In this document: positions 57,624 to 64,000 of the stretch, piece after piece
Layout: every line of letters begins with the position of its first letter
Position numbering within the stretch: position 1 is the first letter of the stretch
Assembly: GCA_963848825.1 (NCBI GenBank)
Contig: CAWKFA010000010.1
Location: 248,001 to 312,000, forward strand
Reading direction: 5' to 3'
Source of the DNA: CAVVSQ01 sp963848825
Lineage (GTDB): Bacteria > Planctomycetota > Planctomycetia > Gemmatales > Gemmataceae
DNA: 64,000 bases
Notes under the pieces: model-generated
The model's database searches: none
The model's input: the letters and a program-made list of their open reading frames with translations, nothing else
Told to the model about the DNA's origin: nothing
Translations under genes and position numbers: made by a program

Positions 57624-58147
57624 CGCTTTGCCTCCGGAGGCATGGGCTGGCCGCCGAGCGTCAGGATCAAATCCCGGCCCATCATGACGATCCAGGTGGG
57701 GAGGATATTCACCAGGGCCATGAACAGCCCACTCCCCGTGGCCGTGATGGCGGGAGCATATTGCTGAAAGATCACCTGAGCCCGAAAGCCGCTCGATGCG
57801 TCCGACAGGGAACCAAGCGCGGAGAACGTCTGCAGAATGCCGGCCACGGTGCCGAGTAAGCCAAGCATGGGAAACCATTCGGCAGCCTGGGCAAAATGAC
57901 CAATCCAGCGATCGGCATCCACGTTAAAACCGTTCCCCCGCCAACGCAGGGCCCGCCAGCACAGCAGAATCTGCACAGTGAAGAGCAACGTCCCAACCAC
58001 CAGGATCAGCACGTCCATTGGGCCAAGATGCAAGAGGTAAAAGCCCATCGCATCCCGTGGAATGCACGCCCCCACCAGGGCCGCGCCCAGCAAAGGGACC
58101 AGACAAAAACACAGCGGCAAAACAAACTGAATCAGCAAGCGGCGCAC
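57620..58147 (-). CDS. MotA/TolQ/ExbB proton-channel family protein
   Basis: 175 residues from GTG 58147 (GGAGTGA upstream). Three helices: FVLPLCFCLVPLLGAALVGA, MDVLILVVGTLLFTVQILLC, and the signature AEWFPMLGLLGTVAGILQTF with AITATGSGLFMALVNILPTW. The GLLGTVxGxxxxF motif and the AxxxTxxGLxxAixxi motif are diagnostic for the family. First gene of the four-gene operon. Length is short, as in TolQ-like minimal members. Confidence 0.9.
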   Translation of the reverse strand: MRRLLIQFVLPLCFCLVPLLGAALVGACIPRDAMGFYLLHLGPMDVLILVVGTLLFTVQILLCWRALRWRGNGFNVDADRWIGHFAQAAEWFPMLGLLGTVAGILQTFSALGSLSDASSGFRAQVIFQQYAPAITATGSGLFMALVNILPTWIVMMGRDLILTLGGQPMPPEAKR

Positions 58148-58790
58148 GTGTCACTCCGATCTCGGGCTGCTCTCTTTTCGACAAGAACGCGCCCAACATG
58201 GTCCGCTGTTTGAGCAGTGCGGCTTGGGCGCTGTAGCGGATCCGCACCCAGGTCAGCACCACAAGAACTCCATCCTGTCGCGCCAGGAAGCGCCCAGGTC
58301 TTTTTTTACGAATTGTGCGGCGACAACGAAAGAAAAATCGGGAGGTGCACCCACCGCCTTGAAGCAGGCGAGGAATGTCTCGCGCAAAGCCGCCAAGGCG
58401 CAAAGAAGGCCCGTAACGGTTGGGCGAGTCCAGGTTTCTTGCAAAGAAGAGCAATCAATGAGAAACGCAGGAGGTGATGAGCTAATTTATTCCTGTTTTC
58501 CTGCCTTCCTCATTTTTTTGAAACAAATTATGTCCGCACTTTCTCTGCGGCTTGGCGTCTTTGCGCGAGGTTTCCAGCGTTTTCTTGCAAAGAAGAGAAA
58601 TCAATGAGGAAGGCAGGAACGCAGGAGGACTGAAATGAATATGCCTGAAAGCGGGCCGGATTAGCGCCCCTCCGCACACCGCACTCAGCTCATTGACACC
58701 ACCGGATCGTGGCCTGCCCGCCGAGTTGTCTTTCGATAGGATACCGGGGAGCGTCCACAGAGAGGCGCGATTTCCCCACAGAGAATCCAA
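58148..58790. other. Intergenic region with repeats
   Basis: 643 bp between the divergent ExbB-like and SGNH hydrolase genes. Apart from the repeats at 58376-58625 I see no gene; open frames here overlap the repeats and have no family motifs. Confidence 0.5.
58376..58625. repeat. Dispersed intergenic repeat (direct and inverted copies)
   Basis: CGCGCAAAGCCGCCAAGGCG (about 58380) reappears inverted near 58548 (CTGCGGCTTGGCGTCTTTGC). The stretch TTCTTGCAAAGAAGAGCAAT followed by CAATGAG (about 58437) recurs directly near 58582 with one change. AGGAAGGCAGGAACGCAGGA (58609) is partly complementary to 58494-58512. This cgcaaag-gccaag-gcgcaaag type sequence is a common dispersed repeat in environmental bacterial genomes. 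Confidence 0.6.
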
Positions 58791-59627
58791 ATGTACCGTC
58801 TGATCACCGCCGGCTGCGTGCTGGCACTTGGTCTGTCGTTGCCCATCGCGGGCGCCCAGGAGAAGAACCCGGCTGCCCAGAATCTCAACCGCGACATTCC
58901 GCGGCACAAAGATTTCCTCAAACGTATTGAGCAAAGCAAAGGCGTGGGCGATGTCATCTTCCTGGGCGATTCCATCACGCACGGCTGGGAAGGACAGAAG
59001 GCCTGGAGCGAGCACTTCGGGGCGTTCAACCCGGTGAACCTCGGCATCGGCGGCGACCAGACCGGCCACGTCCTGTGGCGCATTACCGAAGGCCATGAGC
59101 TGGCCCTGCTCAAGCCGAAGGCGGCCGTCATCATGATTGGCACGAACAACACCGGGGGGCATTCCGCTTCCCAGATCGCCGGCGGCATCAAGGCGATCAT
59201 TGACGAGCTGAAACAGCAGAAACCGGACATGAAAATTCTGGTGCTGGGGGTCTTTCCACGTGGCAATCCGGGCGACGCCGAACGAACGGTGGAGCAGATC
59301 ACCGCGGGCATCGCGCCCATCAACGAGGAACTCAAGAAGCCGCAGCCCGACACCAAGCGCCTCAATGCCCTGGTTCGGGACCTGCAGCAACAGAAGGGGA
59401 CGATACCGGCGGCGAAGCTGAACCAGAAGATTGCCGACATCAATGCCATCGTCGCGAAATTCGCCGACGGCAAAACGGTGTTCTTCAAGGACATCGGCAA
59501 GGAATTTCTGGACCAGCGCGGCGGCCTGTCCGGCGAGATCATGCCGGACTACCTCCACCTCAGCGCCAAAGGCTATGACATCTGGGGCAAGGCGATCAAG
59601 AGTGATATTGAGAAGCTCGTCAAGTAG
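58791..59627 (+). CDS. Exported SGNH/GDSL hydrolase
   Basis: 278 residues with signal peptide (ITAGCVLALGLSLPIAGAQ). All four SGNH blocks are visible: VIFLGDSITHGWEG (Ser), NLGIGGDQTGHVLWR (Gly), MIGTNNTGG (Asn) and MPDYLHLSAKGY (Asp-x-x-His). It resembles the PAF-acetylhydrolase-like esterases common in planctomycetes, which remove acetyl or other acyl groups from carbohydrates. An insert of about 60 residues lies between blocks III and V. A strong terminator follows, so it is monocistronic. Confidence 0.9.
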   Translation: MYRLITAGCVLALGLSLPIAGAQEKNPAAQNLNRDIPRHKDFLKRIEQSKGVGDVIFLGDSITHGWEGQKAWSEHFGAFNPVNLGIGGDQTGHVLWRITEGHELALLKPKAAVIMIGTNNTGGHSASQIAGGIKAIIDELKQQKPDMKILVLGVFPRGNPGDAERTVEQITAGIAPINEELKKPQPDTKRLNALVRDLQQQKGTIPAAKLNQKIADINAIVAKFADGKTVFFKDIGKEFLDQRGGLSGEIMPDYLHLSAKGYDIWGKAIKSDIEKLVK

Positions 59628-59667
59628 AGTTGGCGGCCAAAATCGTAGACTTTCCGGTCCGATGGAG

Positions 59668-59698
59668 AATCCCCTGTCTGGGCAGCAGACAGGGGATT
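59668..59698 (+). terminator. Rho-independent terminator
   Basis: AATCCCCTGTCTG and CAGACAGGGGATT form a perfect 13-bp stem with a 5-base loop, followed by TTTTTAG, 40 bases after the hydrolase stop. Confidence 0.92.
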
Positions 59699-60139
59699 TT
59701 TAGTTCATTAAGTACAGCGTGACCGCTGGCCGATCCAAGGCTCACTCAGGATCATTTGAAGCACGGTCGCCGGTCAAACACATTCCGATCGTAGCCGCCC
59801 CTCGTCGCGAAAAGCAGGGGGAGCCGGTGCCGAAGGGATGCCTGCTCCAGGTGGCGTTTGCGAATGATCCTGCTGGCCAGGAGATAGAATGAGCGGGTGC
59901 GGGATCGTGGGCTAGAACAGCTCAGCAGATTTGAAACGACCGTGCTCCCCGCCAAGGAGTTGCGGGAGGTGGGCAAATGCCAGCAAGAACCCTCTATCAA
60001 CAGAGCTTCGGGTGCCATGGCATGGCACCCAGCGACCATGGCAAGTGCATTGGTGGCTGCCAACAGGGTGCGTATTCCTTTAGGATATTCGTGAATTTTG
60101 TCATGCGAAATTCCAGGCAAGGCAGCGCCGCCGGATAGA

Positions 60140-60187
60140 AAAATGCTATGCAAAATGCTATGCAAAATGTCATGCAAAATGATATGC
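60140..60187 (+). repeat. 12-bp tandem repeat, four units
   Basis: AAAATGCTATGC, AAAATGCTATGC, AAAATGTCATGC, AAAATGATATGC in direct succession. AT-rich in a GC-rich setting; it could be a slipped-strand microsatellite or a protein binding array. Confidence 0.75.
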
Positions 60188-60376
60188 GTCGTGAAGGGGG
60201 GTGCCCGGTGCACGCATACATACCATTTTTCGCCCGCCAGCCCAAGCTGCCAGCCGCCCGTTGAGGTCTTACTCCACCAGCGGCGGCGCCGGGGAGTCAA
60301 AGTTGGTTGTAATTGCTGAGATTTTGGACTCGGATAGACGAGTCGAAAGAATGGTCGTCGCGAAAAAGGAACATTA

Positions 60377-60395
60377 CACCCGACAGGAGTCGAAC
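60377..60395 (-). repeat. tRNA 3'-end-like fragment (possible att remnant)
   Basis: The minus strand reads GTTCGACTCCTGTCGGGTG, i.e. a T-loop and the 3' half of a T and acceptor stem, without the rest of a tRNA. Such orphan 3' ends are left by tRNA-targeting integrases. Confidence 0.3.
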
Positions 60396-60458
60396 GCGCC
60401 CGGGTACCGAAATGAAATGAACTTGCCGGATTGCGTACCGGATTAGGGACGCTCCCTC

Positions 60459-61565
60459 CTATTCCTTCACCGCCTCAACCAACGAATCCTGCCGTATGCG
60501 CCACTTCTTTCCTTGGCCGCCCTCCACCCGCACTTCGGCTGTGGCCGTGTAACCATCCTGGCGGATCTCCAGTTGTGGCGGGCCGAGTAGGCTTTCATGG
60601 GTAAGTTCGCCCAGGCCCAGTTCCGACAGGGTAGCGGCATAGCGTTTGTTATCTTTGCGAAACTTGCTTTGAGCGTAGTAAATACGATGCAGCAGGTGCT
60701 TGGCCGGCCCGGCAATGTCGGGGCGAAAGGTGGCGGTGCCGGGGGCGCCGGTGGCGAATTGCACATAGCCCCATAGCTCGGGCCGATGGATATCTATCAC
60801 TCCGTGGGGCGACCAGACCCAAACGTCCGGCTGGCCATTTTTGACTTTCCGGTATTTGCCGTCCACGATTTCATGAGGCCATTCGTAGCGCTGAAAGTTG
60901 AGACGCCACTGGTCGCCGTCGCGGGGCGGCGCCGGCTGGGACGATAACTTGGCCAGCACGTTCCAGGGCACTGCTATTTCAACCGACCAGCCCTTATCGG
61001 TGTCGCGCGGGTCGTTGACCGTACCATCGACGTGGACCGCCGTTTTAAGACCAGCGATTTCCCACGAGCTATCGGCCGGGCCCCCATCACGATAGGGCTT
61101 TTTAAGCAGCAGGTCCCAGCCGGTGTTCAGCGGGTTGATCTCGAACTCGGCATAATTGTGGTTGCTGCCGGCCGGATCGATGAAAAGCTCAAAGTTATTC
61201 TCCAGGTAAAGAAGGGAATCGTGTTTGGTCATCGTGCCCCAAACATGCGGTTCTTCCATCTGGGCGCCAAAGTAAAGAAACTGGTCATCCCAAATCATCT
61301 TGACGCGCGTCTGGAAACGCGGCGCGGGCTTGCCCTGCCCTTCGATATCGACAAATGGCTCCATCCAGGGGACCGCTTGCCAGGCTTTGTCATCGAGCCG
61401 CCCGTCCACGGTCACGGGCCCGGTTGCGCGATAACTCACGTAATGGCGAGGCGGTCTGTAACCAAGGTCCTGGGCCCTGGCGGGCGCAGCGTCCTGGGCT
61501 GCTGTTCCCAGAGCCATGACGGAGAGCAATGTAATAAGTCCAGCGAGAAGGATGATTTTCTTCAT
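60459..61565 (-). CDS. Exported CBM9-like (DOMON) carbohydrate-binding protein
   Basis: I prefer ATG 61565 (MKKIILLAGLITLLSVMALG), which begins directly with a signal peptide; a GTG at 61595 overlapping the GH97 stop is in frame. A CBM9/DOMON-type domain follows (VTVDGRLDDKAWQAVPWMEP, TRVKMIWDDQFLYFGAQMEE, NNFELFIDPAGSNHNYAEFE, INPLNTGWDLLL, GWSVEIAVPWNVLA, WRLNFQRYEW). The C-terminal 80 residues (HRIYYAQSKFRKDNKRYAAT and ATAEVRVEGGQGKKWRIRQD) are typical of its planctomycete versions. It probably binds sugars in the periplasm and is co-transcribed with the GH97 gene upstream. Confidence 0.87.
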   Translation of the reverse strand: MKKIILLAGLITLLSVMALGTAAQDAAPARAQDLGYRPPRHYVSYRATGPVTVDGRLDDKAWQAVPWMEPFVDIEGQGKPAPRFQTRVKMIWDDQFLYFGAQMEEPHVWGTMTKHDSLLYLENNFELFIDPAGSNHNYAEFEINPLNTGWDLLLKKPYRDGGPADSSWEIAGLKTAVHVDGTVNDPRDTDKGWSVEIAVPWNVLAKLSSQPAPPRDGDQWRLNFQRYEWPHEIVDGKYRKVKNGQPDVWVWSPHGVIDIHRPELWGYVQFATGAPGTATFRPDIAGPAKHLLHRIYYAQSKFRKDNKRYAATLSELGLGELTHESLLGPPQLEIRQDGYTATAEVRVEGGQGKKWRIRQDSLVEAVKE

Positions 61566-61591
61566 GGAATTAATATAGGGGTTCCCGTTTT

Positions 61592-63545
61592 TCACGGAGA
61601 CTGGTTTTTCCGCCAGCTGCCGGTGATCCGGACGCCAAACCCGCCATTGGCTGGCATGAATACCTTCAGCGAACCCGCGGTATCGATGACGACGTCATCC
61701 ACGCTATCTTTGTTTGCACGGCTGTAAGCGGCGGCCCCTCATTTGCCGATTTCTTGCTGGGCAAGGCATCGCGGTAAAGCCTCGTCTTGTAGATCCCCGA
61801 CTTCAGAAAGTCGAGAGGGATGACCACTTCCCGCGGCGTGCCCGCGTTGATGCCAGCCAACCACCAGTCCTCGCCATGGCGCCGAGCAAGAACGGCAAAG
61901 TCACCGGGGTAGCCAGCCACGAAATGGATATTATCCCAGGCCGACGGCATATTCATGAGAAAGCCCTTCGCCGGATTGTCCTTCATGCTCTCGGGGCTCA
62001 CCGACATGCTCTGCCAGCCCGACTCAAATAAAACCGCCAACGCCATTTCATGGGCATTGGACGTGATGCGCCGGGAAAAAGGTGTTCCCTTCAACTCGAA
62101 CCCGCTCGGGCACTGGTCCATCGATCCCACGATGTTGCGGGTGAAGACCAGATTCACATTGTGAGCCGGCGTTGGGCCTTTGCCGAAAAGGTAATACTCT
62201 TCGCCTTTCACCCCTTCGAGCGTGGCAATGTGCGGCCAGCGGCGCTGCTGTCCCCGTGGCACGGTCTCGCCATGGAAGCTGACCATCAGTTTGCGGCGGG
62301 CACATTCCAGGGCCAGAATGTCGCGGAACTGAAACATCATCTGGGAGTCGCTGTTCAGATAGTCCACCTTGATCCCCTTGAATCCGAGGCGGACCAGGTA
62401 ATCCAGAATTTTTTTGCGCTTTTCGGGCGTGTCGAGGTTGCGCCAACTATCCCAGCCGTACACGCTAATCATCTTGCTCCTGGCATAATCCAGCAGTTCG
62501 GGAATCCACGGGATGGCCATCCATTTCTCCGGCAGATCGCCCTGATCGTTACCGAGCACCAGGGCGTTGTCGAATTCGACCCACGTCCAACCCATTTCGC
62601 TGGCCAGGTCCACGAACTGCTTCATCCGGGCCAGGCTCATGTTGTTGGTTTTCGGCCCCGTCATCCAGGGAATGACATCGACCCCGGGCTTTATCCAGCT
62701 CGTGTCGGCGATCTCGCTCGGAGGATTCAGATTGAGAATCAGCGTCGATTCAACCAGGGTCGACAAGCCCTTGCCGATGATGACGACCCGCCATGGTGTA
62801 AGCCATGGCAGGGTGGATGTGGGTTCCTCGGCCAGCTGGAACGTGAGAATTTCGCCGAGAGCCTCGCGAAACCTCAGGTGAGCGCCCACGTAACTGCCAT
62901 CGACGGCGGCCTCGGTTACGTAGGCCCAAATAACCTCTGGAGGTGCGGAAGAGCGCGGGCAGAGCCACAGGATCGTCGATGCCGACCAGCTTGGCATGAG
63001 CGTCGTAATCCCACTCGTAAATCGGGGGCTTGGCATATTTCGCGAACCAGCCCTGGGAACCCGGCGGAATGTGGAAGCTCGACGCTTCACTTAACACGGT
63101 ATGTTGTCCCGTTCCATCGATGCGATAGCGGTAGGCGACGCCGTCGTCGTAGGCCCTGAGGATGAGTCCGATCTTGCCCCCGGATTCGTTTTGAAAATCA
63201 AGCGTCAGCTCGTTCGCCCGGTTGACGCAGTCCCTTTTCTTGCCCACGGGCATGCGTGTACTTCTCGTCGACCGTTCGCGTCGACTGGCCGGTATTTTTT
63301 AGTTTCGCCGTGAAGGATCCGAGTCGCTTGAGGTTAATTCCCAGGGGTGCGCTCGGCAGCACCTCCTGGTTGTCAACCACCACTCGGCAGGACCAGGCAG
63401 CGGCCGTTGACTGGTTCCGTCTTAGCTCCACGATGATGACGATGCTTCCATTCGGGGATGCGACGGACCAGGAGGCACCGTGGCAAACGCCAGCCGACGC
63501 CACTGAACCTGCGCAAACGAGCAGCGTGGAAATAATGTACTTCAT
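61592..63545 (-). CDS. Glycoside hydrolase family 97 (alpha-glucosidase/alpha-galactosidase type), three or more frame breaks
   Basis: The start has a signal peptide (YIISTLLVCAGSVASAGVCH) and the GH97 N-terminal beta domain (SVASPNGSIVIIVELRR, APLGINLKR). Breaks near 63250, 62935 and 61700 separate pieces reading LTLDFQNESGGKIGLILRAY, then DDGVAYRYRI; YVTEAAVDGSYVGAHLRFRE then the catalytic barrel (SWIKPGVDVIPWMT, WTWVEFDNALVLG, GFKGIKVDYLNSDSQMM, KLMVSFHGETVPRGQQRRWP, FTRNIVGSMDQCP); and a C-terminal beta domain ending at TGA 61592. The Asp in KVDYLNSD suggests the retaining subgroup (inference). Predicted to be a periplasmic exo-glycosidase. The breaks would inactivate it if they are real. 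Confidence 0.8.
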
Positions 63546-63808
63546 AGGATGAAAGCCTGTATTGGCACCGTGGAGATTTCGCCCGACCTTGGCCGCTCGC
63601 CGGTGGCGACCGCGAAAGAGTCACGTATTGGTGAGGCTGCCCTGCCCTTAGTTGTATTCGGTTGACGGCTAACTGCGAACGCGCCGGGGACACTAATCCT
63701 GATGCACCGGAACAATCGCGCGGGCGTTCGCATGAAGTCGCCGCCGCTTGACGGCCACCCCGTCTGCGGCTAGAGCGAATAGTGTAAACCAACTGGTGGA
63801 GATTTGTC

Positions 63809-64000
63809 ATGAAACGTGTTTTGGCCCTGGCGTTTTTCCTGCTCGCTCTGGTCCTGGCAAATCAGGCGTGTTCCGGGGAGCCGCCTGCCGGATTTGTCTC
63901 GATGTTCAACGGCAAGGACCTTATGGGCTGGGCTGGCAGCGACGCCTATTGGAAGGTCGAGAACGGCGTTCTTACCGGCACGGCGGATGGCACGCTCAAG
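63809..64000 (+). CDS. DUF1080 (3-keto-disaccharide hydrolase-like) protein, 3' partial
   Basis: ATG 63809 has GGTGGAG ten bases upstream. A signal peptide with lipobox-like LANQACSG is followed by the family opening GFVSMFNGKDLMGWAG and AYWKVENGVLTGTADGTL. The frame is open to the window end. DUF1080 domains have a concanavalin-like fold; the domain is highly expanded in planctomycetes and linked to glycan degradation. The 263-bp gap before it shows nothing else. Confidence 0.88.
   Translation, partial: MKRVLALAFFLLALVLANQACSGEPPAGFVSMFNGKDLMGWAGSDAYWKVENGVLTGTADGTLK

Larger units (their letters stand above)
59706..60458. other. Intergenic region
   Basis: About 750 bp with no gene I can support; the open frames on either strand lack start sites and motifs. 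It contains a 12-bp tandem repeat (60140-60187) and a tRNA-3'-end-like fragment (60377-60395). Confidence 0.5.

Noticed and set aside
54890..58147. Zorya-type anti-phage system
   Set aside because: ExbB/ExbD-like genes are present, but there is no ZorC/ZorD/ZorE (helicase or nuclease) and the ExbD proteins lack an OmpA-like peptidoglycan-binding end.
57924..58454. 176-codon frame overlapping the ExbB-like gene on the same strand
   Set aside because: Overlaps the ExbB signature in a different frame and runs through dispersed repeats; ExbB is far better supported.
59752..60300. 182-codon minus-strand frame after the terminator
   Set aside because: No ribosome site or motif, spans a microsatellite (repeated HSILHSI), and composition is unlike a protein.
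60377..60395. Complete tRNA gene
   Set aside because: Only the T-arm and 3' acceptor side can be drawn; no anticodon or D arm is present.

Overview
The window looks like a chromosomal segment of a planctomycete, most likely of the Gemmata/Zavarzinella type. The signs are Ser/Thr kinases fused to WD40 propellers, an ECF sigma factor translationally coupled to a kinase, several DUF1583-like membrane proteins, giant surface proteins that begin with the planctomycete LExLExRLxP motif, DUF1080 and GH97/CBM9 sugar genes, and a TIGR03032 protein. Family names are recalled from motifs; nothing was searched.

Layout. 1-2734: 3' end of a kinase-WD40 gene. 2823-2896: tRNA-Arg(CCG), abutted by a decayed tyrosine-integrase gene, then an LRR/DUF1583 membrane protein, a WD40 remnant, an ArdC-like N-terminal stub and a VapBC-like toxin-antitoxin pair. 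This may be the scar of an element that entered at the tRNA. 6650-15435 (minus strand): an ECF sigma factor, a receptor-like kinase and three more DUF1583-like modules run toward a glycosyltransferase-type membrane protein in 4-bp-overlap couplings, followed by a broken CxxCH gene. 15880-41406 (plus strand): three giant modular surface proteins. The first (SBBP propeller, NHL propeller, YDG/MBG repeats, Calx-beta, HExxH protease) is split by an intact IS630-type element with a TA target duplication. The second is a paralogue with kelch and NHL propellers and many frame breaks. The third (Calx-beta, FG-GAP, YDG, cohesin, dockerin, cohesin) is coupled to a TIGR03032 gene. The first two share a near-identical structured 5' leader and near-identical 3' ends.

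41788-47374: SnoaL-like protein, glycine-rich exported protein, DUF4239 membrane protein and a sensor kinase. 47628-48372: a glucosidase/amylase deletion chimera. 48408-54840: HdeD-metallophosphoesterase fusion, DUF2252 protein, small membrane proteins, DUF1801 and VOC proteins. 54890-58147 (minus strand): a four-gene ExbB/ExbD/ExbD-like/GTPase operon, the best candidate here for an undescribed energised membrane machine. 58791-64000: SGNH hydrolase, CBM9-like protein, a frameshifted GH97 glycosidase and the start of a DUF1080 protein.

Caution: roughly half of the genes carry one or more single-base frame breaks, even in otherwise well-conserved domains. Either the assembly has many indel errors or several loci are decaying. 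Reading frames were joined across breaks only where family motifs continue on both sides.
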